Program-made: the position numbers and the translations under genes
Part shown: positions 9,220 through 19,347 of the stretch, piece by piece
Layout of the letters: each line of letters opens with the position of its first letter
Numbering within the stretch: position 1 is the first letter of the stretch
DNA from: an uncultured Winogradskyella sp.
GTDB lineage: Bacteria > Bacteroidota > Bacteroidia > Flavobacteriales > Flavobacteriaceae
DNA: 64,000 bases
Direction of reading: 5' to 3'
Assembly: GCF_947501905.1 (NCBI RefSeq)
Contig: NZ_CANMXL010000001.1
Span: 124,001-188,000 of the forward strand
The notes under the pieces: model-generated
Database searches by the model: none
Told to the model about the DNA's origin: nothing
Seen by the model: the letters and a program-made list of their open reading frames with translations, nothing else

Positions 9220-9894
9220 ATGAAAGACATTTTTGGAAAAGCCTTACTAGATTATTACACCAATAATTACACCGAGGATATTGTGACTTGGACCAATATT
9301 TCTGATAAAGACAGTTTACCGATTCCGTATCTATTTCGTAATTATGCTGAAATGCCAAAACTCGAACAAAAAGCGTTACAATTATGTAAAGGGAAAGTTC
9401 TAGATGTTGGTTGCGGCTCTGGAAGTCATAGCTTGTATTTACAACAAAAAGATTTTGAAGTAAAAGCCATTGACATCTCTAAAGGTGCCATTAATGTTGC
9501 AAAAAAACGTGGTGTTATATATACAGAACACAAAGCCCTTTTAGACGAAACCGAAACTTTTGATACCATTTTACTCTTAATGAATGGTACAGGTATTTTT
9601 GAGAAACTTATACAAGTTTCAAACTATTTAAAGCACTTAAAATCACTTTTAAATACTAATGGGCAAATCTTAATTGACTCTTCGGATATTTCTTATATGT
9701 ATGATGAATACTATTCTAAACGCTACTTTGGAGAACTTGATTACTACCTCAGCTATAAAGGCGACCAAGAATTACCACTAAAATGGCTCTATCTAGATTT
9801 TGAAACACTAAAAACTGCTTGCCAATCCGTAGGACTTAATTGTGAAAAAGTTATGGATGGTAAGCATTATGATTATTTGGCTAGGATTAATTAG
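9220..9894 (+). CDS. Class I SAM-dependent methyltransferase
   Basis: 224 residues. Motif I is clear (VLDVGCGSGSHSLYLQ, residues 61-76), then VKAIDISKGAI (acidic ribose-binding residue) and a later LLLMNGTGIF region and ILIDSS strand. This is the Rossmann-like fold of class I methyltransferases. The substrate cannot be told. It is a single gene whose end overlaps the convergent gene at 9887 by 8 bp. Confidence 0.82.
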   Translation: MKDIFGKALLDYYTNNYTEDIVTWTNISDKDSLPIPYLFRNYAEMPKLEQKALQLCKGKVLDVGCGSGSHSLYLQQKDFEVKAIDISKGAINVAKKRGVIYTEHKALLDETETFDTILLLMNGTGIFEKLIQVSNYLKHLKSLLNTNGQILIDSSDISYMYDEYYSKRYFGELDYYLSYKGDQELPLKWLYLDFETLKTACQSVGLNCEKVMDGKHYDYLARIN

Positions 9895-10354
9895 CAATCT
9901 TTTTCTTAAAGAATAAATAAAATAATACAAACATAATAATCGCACCTAATAAACAAACTAACATTACTATTCTATATTTTTCCTCGAATTCTTTCTTTGA
10001 TAAGATTATTAAATCGTTTTGCTCAATTTGAACAACATCTAAGTTTATACTAGAATTATTTTTATGGGGGATAAAGTATATTTCAATTAAGTTACCCAAA
10101 TCAATTTTATCTAATAAATCACTAAAATTCTTAGAATACCTATATACTCCAAATTGGATATCATTATCTATTAAGTTAACACAAAGTAACTTCGAGTGAT
10201 TCTTTGGTTCACAAATTTCAAATATTGATACTTTACCATAAACTTTACTAATCGAAGACAAATCAATATTTTGGTATTGAAACCCTATAAAAGATACGAT
10301 TAATAAGATACTAATAAGAATCGAAGAAACTAACAAAAAAAGCTTTCGCTTCAT
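9887..10354 (-). CDS. Hypothetical protein anchored at both ends
   Basis: 155 residues. A hydrophobic helix or uncleaved signal at residues 5-25 and another at about 130-149 bracket a 100-residue domain with a CEPKNHSKLLCVN segment. I do not recognise a family. The topology suggests a periplasmic loop held by two inner-membrane helices. It converges with the methyltransferase gene. Confidence 0.55.
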   Translation of the reverse strand: MKRKLFLLVSSILISILLIVSFIGFQYQNIDLSSISKVYGKVSIFEICEPKNHSKLLCVNLIDNDIQFGVYRYSKNFSDLLDKIDLGNLIEIYFIPHKNNSSINLDVVQIEQNDLIILSKKEFEEKYRIVMLVCLLGAIIMFVLFYLFFKKKIAN

Positions 10355-10388
10355 ACTTTTTATTTTAATGATTTCATTTTAAAAAAAG

Positions 10389-12005
10389 TTACTGCTTCTC
10401 TCCACCAACATAAGTCCCAATAACTTTTGTATTTGGTATATCTACAGCTTCAACTGTAACAATATCTTTATCTAGGATTACAAAATCCGCAAATTTACCA
10501 ACTTCTATACTTCCCTTTTCATCCTCTTCAAAATTAGAATAGGCAGCCCAAATGGTCATACCTCTTAAAGCTTCCTCTCTACTTAATGCATTTTCCATCT
10601 GGAAGCCGCCTTCAGGGTATTGCTCTAAATCTTGGCGTGCCACTGCTGCATAAAACGTCAACATAGGATTTACGCGTTCCACAGGAAAATCAGTTCCTAA
10701 AGCAACTTTTCCGTATTGTTTTAATAAGTCTTTAAACGCATAAGCCCCTTTTATACGTTCTGCACCTACTCTATCTTCTGCCCAATACATATCACTCGTT
10801 GCATGTGTTGGTTGTACAGATGGTATAATGTCATTAAACTTTGGGAAATCTTCTTGAGATACAATCTGTGCATGCTCTATTTTCCAACGGCGATTTGGTT
10901 TGCCGTTCAATACCTCTTTATAAGTGTCCAAAACAGCGTGATTTGCCGAATCTCCAATGGCATGTGTATTCATCTGGTATTCTGAATTAGCAATACGTAG
11001 TGCCGTTTCTTTTAGGGTTTTAATATCATTAACCAACAAGCCAAAATGTCCAGGCTTATCACTGTAAGGGTCACGTAACATCGCACCTCTTGACCCTAAT
11101 GCACCGTCTGCATAAAACTTAAACGAGCGCACATTGAGATGATCTGTTTTAATAATGCCTTTATCTATAAAATAATCTAGGTTTTTTTGAGTTGCTGATG
11201 CCATAGCATAGACTCGCATTTTTAAGTCACCCGATTGCTGTAAACTATCAATGAGGTTAATAGCCTCTATACTTAAACCTGCATCATTGACTGTAGTCAA
11301 TCCAAGACCAAAACACTTGTCTTGAGCATCTAGTAATGCTTTTATGGCTTCTGCTTTGGTAGAAGTAGGCCAATAATCCATGACTAGAGATTCTGCATTA
11401 TCAATTAAAACGCCTGTCAGTTTTCCATTTTCAGTAAGTAATTCACCACCATCAATTTTACTATCTATAGTTACTTTTCCTAAATCTAAAGCGGCTTGAT
11501 TTGCTAAAATGGCATGGCCATCAACACGAGTTAATGCAATTGGTGTATCAGGAAACAAGGCATCTAGCTTTGCTTTATTAGGAAATGATTTATCCTCCCA
11601 ATCGTTTTGATCCCAACCACGACCCATAATATAATCTAAGTTCTTTTCTTTTTGAAAATCTACCACACGTTGTATAACCTCATTATAACTTTTTGTACCC
11701 ATTAAATCCACTTGATTTAAACCCAATCCTAGATTTAAAAAATGGCAATGCGCATCAATTAATCCTGGTGTTATAACTTGTCCGTTAGCATCAACTATAT
11801 TGTCAGACTCGTAAGAATTCATAATATCTTCAGAAGTGCCAACAGCAACAAATTTTCCATCTTTAATGGCAAACGCTTCAGCCTTACTAAAGGCTTTATC
11901 TACTGTATAAATATTGGCATTTGTGACGATTAAATCTGCTTGTTGTTTCTGTTCTTCACATGAGAACAATACAACTATTGCTAGAATTGAGAGTAGTTTT
12001 TTCAT
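10389..12005 (-). CDS. YtcJ-like amidohydrolase family lipoprotein
   Basis: 538 residues. The N-terminus is a lipoprotein signal (IVVLFSC, Cys16). The amidohydrolase metal-binding HxH is in GLIDAHCHFLN near residue 87, with THAIGDSANHAVLD and ALGTDFPVERVNPM further on, as in amidohydrolase family 3 proteins such as YtcJ. It is probably a membrane-anchored periplasmic hydrolase acting on an amide or ester; the substrate is unknown. The gene is monocistronic, with a terminator of the neighbouring gene just upstream. Confidence 0.85.
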   Translation of the reverse strand: MKKLLSILAIVVLFSCEEQKQQADLIVTNANIYTVDKAFSKAEAFAIKDGKFVAVGTSEDIMNSYESDNIVDANGQVITPGLIDAHCHFLNLGLGLNQVDLMGTKSYNEVIQRVVDFQKEKNLDYIMGRGWDQNDWEDKSFPNKAKLDALFPDTPIALTRVDGHAILANQAALDLGKVTIDSKIDGGELLTENGKLTGVLIDNAESLVMDYWPTSTKAEAIKALLDAQDKCFGLGLTTVNDAGLSIEAINLIDSLQQSGDLKMRVYAMASATQKNLDYFIDKGIIKTDHLNVRSFKFYADGALGSRGAMLRDPYSDKPGHFGLLVNDIKTLKETALRIANSEYQMNTHAIGDSANHAVLDTYKEVLNGKPNRRWKIEHAQIVSQEDFPKFNDIIPSVQPTHATSDMYWAEDRVGAERIKGAYAFKDLLKQYGKVALGTDFPVERVNPMLTFYAAVARQDLEQYPEGGFQMENALSREEALRGMTIWAAYSNFEEDEKGSIEVGKFADFVILDKDIVTVEAVDIPNTKVIGTYVGGEKQ

Positions 12006-12023
12006 TTTTTAGGTTGGTTTAAT

Positions 12024-12049
12024 AGGTCTCGACTCCGCTCGACCTGACA
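12024..12049. repeat. Short palindromic intergenic repeat
   Basis: GGTCTCGACTCCGCTCGACC, with inverted GGTC/GACC ends, lies between the amidohydrolase start and the terminator of the YciI-like gene. Its TCGACT-CGCTC core resembles the repeat at about 12640-12696, suggesting members of one dispersed family on both sides of that gene. Confidence 0.4.
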
Positions 12050-12071
12050 AAAAATTATTTGTAAAAATAAT

Positions 12072-12098
12072 AAAAGCGTTCTGGATAAGAACGCTTTT
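12072..12098 (-). terminator. Intrinsic terminator of the YciI-like gene
   Basis: A perfect 10-bp stem, AAAAGCGTTC (12072-12081) with GAACGCTTTT (12089-12098), and a 7-nt loop. On the minus strand it is followed by a U-rich stretch and lies 31 bp past the stop at 12129. Confidence 0.8.
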
Positions 12099-12128
12099 AA
12101 AATTATCTAACTGAATCTATGACTTATG

Positions 12129-12584
12129 TTAGAATCCAACCTTCCATACTTTATCAGAAGCTTCTAGATATTCTGACAAGGCAGCTGACCCATACCATGG
12201 AAACATATCATAATCCAAAAACTTAGCTTTTATAGCTGGGTCAGTTGCTAAAAGTGTTTTAGCTTTCTTCATATCAGTTTCATTGAGTATAAAAATACCA
12301 CGGTAATTCTTATCATTTTTTCCTACTGGTCCAGCGACAACTAACTTTCCAGCTTCAACCATTGTATCCATATTTGCCATATGACCAGCAAATGCTTTAT
12401 CGACTTCGGCTTTATCAGTTGAGGTATTCGTACCCGTTTTTAGGATCACAAATATGTAAGACTTCATACCATAATCATCTGCTCCTACTTTTTTGGCCAA
12501 TTCGGCATCGTAATTTGGATTTGTTTTTTGAGCATTAGTTATTGTAAAACACAATAGCAAGGCTATTAATAATACATTTTTCAT
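12129..12584 (-). CDS. Secreted YciI-like protein
   Basis: 151 residues from the ATG at 12582-12584, chosen because it begins a clear signal peptide (MKNVLLIALLLCFTITNAQ). The mature part carries a YCII-like fold: YIFVILKTGTN, HMANMDTMVEAGKLVVAGPVG, YRGIFILNETDMKKAKTLLATDPAIKA. YCII domains are dimeric alpha-beta barrel folds with few known activities; exported versions are frequent in Bacteroidota. The transcript ends at a strong hairpin. Confidence 0.78.
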   Translation of the reverse strand: MKNVLLIALLLCFTITNAQKTNPNYDAELAKKVGADDYGMKSYIFVILKTGTNTSTDKAEVDKAFAGHMANMDTMVEAGKLVVAGPVGKNDKNYRGIFILNETDMKKAKTLLATDPAIKAKFLDYDMFPWYGSAALSEYLEASDKVWKVGF

Positions 12585-12634
12585 GACGAGTGATTTAGTA
12601 TGCTTAAAGATATAAAAAATGAGACCATGAAACG

Positions 12635-12697
12635 ACACTTCGACCACTTCGACTTCGCTCAGTGACCAAAGCTCAGTGGATCGGTTCAGGGTGACAC
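12635..12697. repeat. Dispersed palindromic repeat upstream of the YciI-like gene
   Basis: This contains CACTTCGACTTCGCTCAGTG (inverted CACT/AGTG ends with a TCGA core) followed by a second CTCAGTG and a GGTTCAGGGTGACACT tail. It fills the gap between the barrel gene and the YciI-like gene. It is similar in style to the repeat at 12024 but different from the trp/UDG family. Confidence 0.5.
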
Positions 12698-12703
12698 TAC
12701 GTT

Positions 12704-14428
12704 TTAAAAATCAAACTGATAGGTCGCTCCCGCCAAAAACTGTATACCTTGTACAGGAAAGTTATTCCATCTTTGGTAATCTTGATTTGCAATATTATTA
12801 GCCTTTGCAAACACCGACAAATAATCTGTGACTTTATAACCCACATGTGCATTAGCATCAAAGAAACTATCTAATGTTACTGGCACAGCTGGTGATGGTA
12901 TAAGTGTTCCTAAGAGCGTAGATTCGTCTTTTCGTTCTCCGGTAAAGAAAATACTGCCTCCCATAAACCAGTGTCTTGAAATTTGATAATCTAAAAATAC
13001 TGAGCCCGTTACGTTTGGTAAATTCCAAGCTTCTGCTTGATTATCTGTATTGTAGTTAAAATACTCTCCTTTGATAGCTAACTTAAAGTTTCGGTTAACA
13101 TCTATATTTAACTCACCTGCAACTGAAAACGTTTTTACATTATCATAAACCACATTAAAAGAATTACCAAACTGATAATCTTCAGTAGCAAAAGTCTGAG
13201 CGTCGTTAGTTTTAAACAAAGGTTTACTTTCTTCAGCGAAATAGTTCCCCTTAATATTATAACTCACTGTATTTGATAGCTTTCCTTTTAGACCAATAAA
13301 ACCGTGATACTGTTGATCCGTTGGAGAGACCAATAAAGTTGGTGATACAAATGGATTCTGATTTGCAAAATCGTAATACGAATTCTGAATTAAATCTCCA
13401 GTAACTCCCGCATAACCAATTAATATATCATTAACCAAACGGTATGACGCTTCTATATTTGGATACAAAAACAATTTGTTTTCGCTCTGCTCTGTATCAT
13501 TAAGATACGTTAATCGTATACCCAGATCTACCGTTAAATCGTCTTGTTTTATTTGGTAAGATGGTGATAAAGTCACATTTACATTTCCATAGTCAATACC
13601 AACAGTTGAAATATAATTTCTATCAAAATTACCACCGATATAATCGACACGTAATTCTGTCTCTATTACTTCATTCCGTATTGGGATATCAAATCCTGCC
13701 TTAGCTACAAATCGATTTTCGCCAGAATCTCTATCATCTCCAAAACGTCTAAAACGCACACTTCCGTTTTTGATTAAAGCATTATCAAAATTGAGTTTTC
13801 CACCGACATAAAAACTATTGTATCTTATTTTAGAATCAATTGTATTGGCTTCTGTTTGTCCAAAAAACTGCTGTGGTAAACCATACCAATTGTAAGCCAT
13901 AACATCAGCTCCTAAATCAAGTTTCCAAGAAAAATTATTTAGCTTTTTGGAGTAATTAACATTGAGTCCCGTTTTGGAAAAATCATCATCTAACAATAAG
14001 CCATTAATACCACCTTGTGATGAATGATGACTAAAATAGCCACCTACATTTTCTCCACTATTTAGCTCATGATTCAGATATATTTCGCCTAAAATAGTCG
14101 TATAGGTTCCGACACCTAAAGAGGCATAATTATCATATAGCTTTACAGGTTTAGCCTTATCTACATTGGCTGCTTTTCCTTTAGCTGGTGTAAATGTGGA
14201 TGCCACTGGAATTGAAAATATATTGTATTTCACTTCCTTTTTATTAATAGTATTGGCATCATCTAAAGATGGCTTATCCTTAATCTTAAATGCATCCGAG
14301 ATTGTCGGCGTATACGGCTTGATAACATTTACCGTTTGGTCATCAATTGTGTCCTTTGTACGCTCTTGTGCAAACGTAAAAGTGAAGACTAACATTAAAA
14401 GTGCTGTTATTTTATATTTGATGTTCAT
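12704..14428 (-). CDS. Outer-membrane beta-barrel protein (often annotated TonB-dependent receptor)
   Basis: 574 residues. The signal peptide covers residues 1-20 (TFTFAQ). No TonB box or plug domain is seen; after a 70-residue linker rich in Asp/Lys/Pro the protein is a run of alternating amphipathic strands, ending in YQRWNNFPVQGIQFLAGATYQFDF with the terminal aromatic typical of outer-membrane barrels. It starts about 45 bp after the 1007-residue TPR gene and is probably translated from the same mRNA. Envelope location is well supported; the ligand or cargo is unknown. Confidence 0.72.
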   Translation of the reverse strand: MNIKYKITALLMLVFTFTFAQERTKDTIDDQTVNVIKPYTPTISDAFKIKDKPSLDDANTINKKEVKYNIFSIPVASTFTPAKGKAANVDKAKPVKLYDNYASLGVGTYTTILGEIYLNHELNSGENVGGYFSHHSSQGGINGLLLDDDFSKTGLNVNYSKKLNNFSWKLDLGADVMAYNWYGLPQQFFGQTEANTIDSKIRYNSFYVGGKLNFDNALIKNGSVRFRRFGDDRDSGENRFVAKAGFDIPIRNEVIETELRVDYIGGNFDRNYISTVGIDYGNVNVTLSPSYQIKQDDLTVDLGIRLTYLNDTEQSENKLFLYPNIEASYRLVNDILIGYAGVTGDLIQNSYYDFANQNPFVSPTLLVSPTDQQYHGFIGLKGKLSNTVSYNIKGNYFAEESKPLFKTNDAQTFATEDYQFGNSFNVVYDNVKTFSVAGELNIDVNRNFKLAIKGEYFNYNTDNQAEAWNLPNVTGSVFLDYQISRHWFMGGSIFFTGERKDESTLLGTLIPSPAVPVTLDSFFDANAHVGYKVTDYLSVFAKANNIANQDYQRWNNFPVQGIQFLAGATYQFDF

Positions 14429-14473
14429 GTATCCTGTTTTGATTTTGATGATAAAAATTTGATTGATGAGATT

Positions 14474-17400
14474 CTAGTTATCACCTGATTCGATTGATGA
14501 ATTTGTCTTTGCTTCTTCAGATTTTATTTTGTTCAATTCGGCTCTAGCTTCTCCTACTACATCTTCAAACTCTGGAAAGCTAGAAATGACACTTTCTAAA
14601 ATGTATGTGGCTTGAAAAGCATCATCTAAAGCGTAATAATTTTTTGCCATTACAATTAAGCCTTTGGCTGAATATAATTTGTAACTGCTATAATCCTTAG
14701 CTAATTTTTGAATCACAGTATTAGACGCTGCATGTTTACCTTCTTTGTTTTTGAAATAGGCATTATAATACAATGCTTCTGCAGCCACACTACCCGAAGC
14801 CGTTTTCTGAACTTGAGCATAAGCTAATTTTGCTTTCTCTTCGTTACCAGTTTCTATTGCAGAACGTGCAATGATGAGTTGAGCGTCATTTTTAATCTTA
14901 GCATCTAAATTAGATTTTGACAATACTTTTTCTGCATAACTTTCAGCCTCGGCATAGTCTTTAGTTTGGTAATAAGCATTCATTAAATTAGACTGTGCAT
15001 ATATAACATTTTGAGGGTAATCTGCTTCTGTTTCTAGTTGCTTTAAAACTGAAATGGCTTCCGTCCATTCAGAATTATTGAGATAAATTTCACTAAGTTT
15101 TACAGTAGCTTGTTCTGTGTATTCATTTTTTGCAGCATTAACCACAGCTTTATAATGTGGTTTTGCATTATCAAACAAATCTTTCTTATAATACAGTTGA
15201 GCTAGATAAAAATGAGATTTTACAGCATGTATCCCGTTTGGAAATGCATTTAAGTATTTATTGAATTGACGTATCGCTTCATCTGTATCTCCGTCTAAAT
15301 ATTGCTTTTCTGCTGCTAAGTATGTTGTATTATCCAACTCAGCATCAGTAACTTCTACATAGTCCAAAGTTTTTACCCAACGAGCATATTCATCCACACG
15401 ACCTAAATCGATATAGATTAAACGCGCTGTTGAGACTGCTTGAATAGACTCTTGAGAACCAGCAAAATCTTTGGCTACTTTTTTAAACTTACTTAAGGCT
15501 AGCTCATTCTCACTAGCGTTATAATGAATTAAACCCTGACGTAATAATGATTTTGATATAAAAGCACTACGCCTATACTCTGAATTTAAGCGGTCGTACA
15601 TAGACATGGCTTTGTCCATTTCACTAGCTTTTACATAAGAATTTGCTAGCTCATACATAGCATCATCTCTTAATCCAGATTTAGGATAACCGATAATAAA
15701 TGTGTTGAGTTCTTTAATTTTTGTTGAAGCCTTACCCATATAACCATGACTCATTGCTTTTTGAAATGATGCATAATCAGTTTCAATTTCATTAATGTTA
15801 ATGGCTTTATCATAAGCCGAAATAGCATTACTATAATCACTAGACACAAAATAACCATCACCCAATCTTAGATAGGCATCATTTACTCTTAATTTATCAT
15901 CATTTTTGGCATCGATAAATGTTCTGAAATACGTCGATGCTTGGTTGTAATCTTTTAGTTTGAAGTATGTATAAGCTAGGTTATAATCTAAGTTTTCGAT
16001 TTCTGGAGTATCAGAAATTCCGTCTTGTTGCTTAAATTGTTTAAACCCTATTAAAGCTTCATTATAATTTGTAAGGTTGTAATCTGTTTCAGCTTTCCAA
16101 AACGTAGCACGAGCAACATAAGCATTATCGCGTGGTTGTTTTAAAGAGTTTTCGAACATCTCTAAAGCTTCACTATATCTATCTTCGTTATATAATTCAA
16201 TACCTCTGTAGAAGGCTACTTTTTGGTATGCCAACTTATTCTCAAAACTATTTTTCTTTTCAAGAAGATTTAAAGCTTCTTTGTAATTTTTTGAAGTAAT
16301 GTAAGAATCAATCAATAGTGTTTCGATTTCTTCTTTATAAGCTGTTTTTGGGTAAGCTTCTAGATAACCAGCCAAAACTTGTGGTACCGATTGGTATGGA
16401 TTACCTATCTCGTAACTAATCTTAGCGTAATTTAGCCATGCATCTTCTTTAATAGTGTCATCAAAATTCATCTGAGATGCATTTCTAAATGCATTTAATG
16501 CTTCAGGTTTTTTATCTAGATTGATATAACTTTCTCCCAAATGGTAATATGCATTTTGTGCTACTGAATTATTACCATCTATAATTTTATTAAATTCTGA
16601 AATGGCATTTTCAAAATCATCTTGTTTGTAATACGCATAGCCCAACTGGTAAAAATCAGTATTGTTCCAGCGTCCGTTTTTACCCTTGTAAGCTTTTAAA
16701 TATGGGATAGCTTCTTTATACTTTTCTAGATTAAAATAACTTTCGCCAATAATCTTTGATAATTCTGAAGTTTCTTCTTCATTACTTTTTGGTAATTGCT
16801 CTTCTGCTAAGGCTATAGCTTTCTCAAACTTACCCAGTTTAAAATTTAAATCGGCTTGATAATAATTAAGCTTCTCTTTATACTTTTCATTATCTGAAAC
16901 AGCTTCGAAATATTCGTTTGCAGCATCATAGTCATCGCCCTCGTATGCCATATAGCCTAAATAATATTTAGCTTGAGAACCATATTCTCCATTTTCTTTA
17001 ACACGATTTAGGTACTTTTCTGCACCGTTTTTATTTTTAGTTGCATAAAGGCTATAACCGTAGTTAAAATTGTATCTATCTTGCTCGGCACGAGCAATAC
17101 TCATCTCATCTACTTTCTGGTACCATTTACGAGCATAAGCATAATCAGAGTTCTCAAAATAATAGTCAGCAACGTCTAAAAATGCTGTGTTACGCTTTGT
17201 GCTAGTGGGATATTCTTCTACAAAGTCCTCAATTAAATCATCAGCATTTTTTTGATTTAATCGTACAGCACAATTAGCAATGTAATAGCTACAATCAGAT
17301 TTTAAAACTTCATCTTCTGTTTCATACTTTATATCATCAAATAAAGATTGTGCGGCTTTATATTGTTTATTATTATATAGAGTGAGTGCTTTTTGATACT

Positions 17401-17497
17401 CTTTAAATTCACTAGTATAGATAGCGGATTTTTGAGCAAAAAGAAATGATGAGAGTAAGAGGCAAATGCCTAAAACATGTTTTTTTAATAACGTCAT
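14474..17497 (-). CDS. Very long tetratricopeptide-repeat periplasmic protein
   Basis: 1007 residues from the ATG at 17495-17497, which starts the signal peptide (MTLLKKHVLGICLLLSSFLFAQ); the frame opens 14 codons further upstream. The rest is almost entirely TPR-like repeats of about 34-37 residues (for example YYQLGYAYYKQDDFENAISEF and YYLGESYINLDKKPEALNAF-like units), more than 20 in number, with a short acidic/serine tail (TNSSIESGDN). It is likely an envelope scaffold working with the barrel protein encoded just downstream. Confidence 0.8.
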   Translation of the reverse strand: MTLLKKHVLGICLLLSSFLFAQKSAIYTSEFKEYQKALTLYNNKQYKAAQSLFDDIKYETEDEVLKSDCSYYIANCAVRLNQKNADDLIEDFVEEYPTSTKRNTAFLDVADYYFENSDYAYARKWYQKVDEMSIARAEQDRYNFNYGYSLYATKNKNGAEKYLNRVKENGEYGSQAKYYLGYMAYEGDDYDAANEYFEAVSDNEKYKEKLNYYQADLNFKLGKFEKAIALAEEQLPKSNEEETSELSKIIGESYFNLEKYKEAIPYLKAYKGKNGRWNNTDFYQLGYAYYKQDDFENAISEFNKIIDGNNSVAQNAYYHLGESYINLDKKPEALNAFRNASQMNFDDTIKEDAWLNYAKISYEIGNPYQSVPQVLAGYLEAYPKTAYKEEIETLLIDSYITSKNYKEALNLLEKKNSFENKLAYQKVAFYRGIELYNEDRYSEALEMFENSLKQPRDNAYVARATFWKAETDYNLTNYNEALIGFKQFKQQDGISDTPEIENLDYNLAYTYFKLKDYNQASTYFRTFIDAKNDDKLRVNDAYLRLGDGYFVSSDYSNAISAYDKAININEIETDYASFQKAMSHGYMGKASTKIKELNTFIIGYPKSGLRDDAMYELANSYVKASEMDKAMSMYDRLNSEYRRSAFISKSLLRQGLIHYNASENELALSKFKKVAKDFAGSQESIQAVSTARLIYIDLGRVDEYARWVKTLDYVEVTDAELDNTTYLAAEKQYLDGDTDEAIRQFNKYLNAFPNGIHAVKSHFYLAQLYYKKDLFDNAKPHYKAVVNAAKNEYTEQATVKLSEIYLNNSEWTEAISVLKQLETEADYPQNVIYAQSNLMNAYYQTKDYAEAESYAEKVLSKSNLDAKIKNDAQLIIARSAIETGNEEKAKLAYAQVQKTASGSVAAEALYYNAYFKNKEGKHAASNTVIQKLAKDYSSYKLYSAKGLIVMAKNYYALDDAFQATYILESVISSFPEFEDVVGEARAELNKIKSEEAKTNSSIESGDN

Positions 17498-17758
17498 TAG
17501 CGTCGTTTTTTGATTTGCGATTATGATGATTGGTATCAATTCAAAATTAAATTAATACCCTAATACTAACGCAGAAAATTACTGTTAATTATAAACCAAG
17601 TTATCAAACATGGATAGCAACAGCATCTGTTTTCTACTATTGTACGATTATACAATAATTGTTTACCTGCCAATTATTATGCCATTATTAAAATCTGTAA
17701 ATTGAATTTTTTGCAATACATTTATAGCCATTAACGTTTACTACACCAAAATAAGCAT

Positions 17759-18442
17759 ATGTCAGAAACAGTTTTACAACTTAAAAACGCCAACATATAT
17801 CAAGCAGAAAACCTAGTACTTAGCGATGTTAATGTAGAATTGCAAAAAGGTGATTTTGTGTACCTCATTGGCAAAACTGGAAGTGGTAAAAGTAGTTTTA
17901 TGAAAACGCTTTACGGTGACTTAGAGCTAACCGAAGGTGAAGGTCATATCGTAGATTTTAATCTACTTGGTTTAAAAGAAAAAGATATACCGTTTTTAAG
18001 ACGGAAATTAGGAATAGTATTTCAAGATTTTAAATTATTACCGGACCGAACCATAAACGGCAACCTAGAGTTTGTATTAAAAGCTACAGGTTGGAAGGAC
18101 AAAACTGAAATTAACGAACGTCTTACTAAAGTATTAGATAAAGTTGGCATGGGGAATAAAGGTTTTAAATTCCCACATGAACTTTCTGGTGGCGAGCAGC
18201 AACGTGTTGCCATTGCACGCGCTCTACTTAACGAACCAGAGCTGATTTTAGCCGACGAACCAACGGGAAATCTAGACCCACAAACAAGTATTGAAGTCAT
18301 GGAAGTCTTGCAAGACATTAATAAAAATGGCAATACCATTTTGATGGCTACTCATGATTATGCTTTACTATTAAAATACCCAAGCAAAACTTTTAAGTGT
18401 GATGAAAACAAGGTGTTTGAGGTGGTGCAACGGAAAAGCTAA
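17759..18442 (+). CDS. ftsE: FtsE-type cell-division ABC transporter ATPase
   Basis: 227 residues. Walker A GKTGSGKS (38-45), Q-loop in [14 protein letters not shown], signature [15 protein letters not shown], Walker [14 protein letters not shown] and the switch His in ATHD. The KLLPDRT stretch is typical of FtsE, which couples with FtsX to activate peptidoglycan hydrolases at the division site. No ftsX is adjacent, as is common in this group. It starts a plus-strand run with two glycosyltransferases. Confidence 0.85.
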   Translation: MSETVLQLKNANIYQAENLVLSDVNVELQKGDFVYLIGKTGSGKSSFMKTLYGDLELTEGEGHIVDFNLLGLKEKDIPFLRRKLGIVFQDFKLLPDRTINGNLEFVLKATGWKDKTEINERLTKVLDKVGMGNKGFKFPHELSGGEQQRVAIARALLNEPELILADEPTGNLDPQTSIEVMEVLQDINKNGNTILMATHDYALLLKYPSKTFKCDENKVFEVVQRKS

Positions 18443-18454
18443 TTATATCTCTAA

Positions 18455-19345
18455 ATGCTTTCTATACTCATACCAACATATAACTACAAAATTTCTAAGC
18501 TTGTAGAAGAAATTTATAAGCAACTCAGTAAAACAGGTATTGCATTTGAAATTTTATGTAATGAAGATGCTTCCACTAAGCATGTTGAAGACAACAAATT
18601 AAATCTAAGCAAATTAAGCAACACTTTTTTGTTTATTTCTGAGATAAACAAAGGTCGTACAGCAACGAGACAATTTCTTTGTGATAAGGCTAAACACGAT
18701 TGGCTTTTATTTTTAGACGCAGATGTAATGCCAAAAAACAATGCATTTATTAAAAATTACATCTCACAAATAGATTCTGGATATGATGCTATTTTTGGTG
18801 GATTTGCATACGATACTTCCATGAAAATTGACACAGGCATTTTACGATGGAAATATGGAAAAATCTATGAAGAAGTTGATGCTAAAAAGCGAAACCTGAA
18901 GCCTTACGGGCTTATCATTTCTGCGAATTTCTTAATTAAAAAATCAGTTTTTTCTAAAATCAATTCTAGATTAGATCGAAGTAGTTATGGCCTTGACAAT
19001 TATTTCTCTGCTTTATTAAGAGGTGAAAAAGTTAAAGTACTTCACATAAATAATGAAGCTTTTCACTATGGTTTAGAAAACAATGCTAAATACATAGAAA
19101 AAGCCGAAGAAGCTATCGGTACTCTTTTATGGATGAGAGATAAAAAGAAGATTACAACTCACAATAATAAGCTACTAAAGGTGTATAGCTTATTAAAAAA
19201 ACTAAGGCTTAATTACGTTACCTCACTACTTTATAAGATATTGAATAAACCTATTCGTAAAAACTTATTGAGTAAAAATCCTAATGTACGTTTACTTCAG
19301 ATATATAAATTATTATACATTAGCCAGAAAGATTTGAGCAAATAG
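18455..19345 (+). CDS. Family 2 glycosyltransferase
   Basis: 296 residues. It opens with the GT-A signature MLSILIPTYNYKI, has ILCNEDAST in place of the usual D-G-S, and the metal-binding LLFLDADVMPKN (DxD-like DAD) near residue 88. The C-terminal part is basic and amphipathic, suiting a membrane-associated enzyme. It lies 12 bp after ftsE and 2 bp before a second GT2, so it belongs to a glycan assembly unit; donor and acceptor are unknown. Confidence 0.85.
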   Translation: MLSILIPTYNYKISKLVEEIYKQLSKTGIAFEILCNEDASTKHVEDNKLNLSKLSNTFLFISEINKGRTATRQFLCDKAKHDWLLFLDADVMPKNNAFIKNYISQIDSGYDAIFGGFAYDTSMKIDTGILRWKYGKIYEEVDAKKRNLKPYGLIISANFLIKKSVFSKINSRLDRSSYGLDNYFSALLRGEKVKVLHINNEAFHYGLENNAKYIEKAEEAIGTLLWMRDKKKITTHNNKLLKVYSLLKKLRLNYVTSLLYKILNKPIRKNLLSKNPNVRLLQIYKLLYISQKDLSK

Positions 19346-19347
19346 AT

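Noticed and set aside
9164..9358. 64-codon minus-strand frame
   Set aside because: It overlaps the well-supported methyltransferase start on the other strand and has no domain or signal of its own.
14474..17497. Internal repeats that could be read as a tandem DNA repeat
   Set aside because: They are degenerate protein-level TPR units; no conserved nucleotide repeat or spacer pattern like CRISPR is seen.
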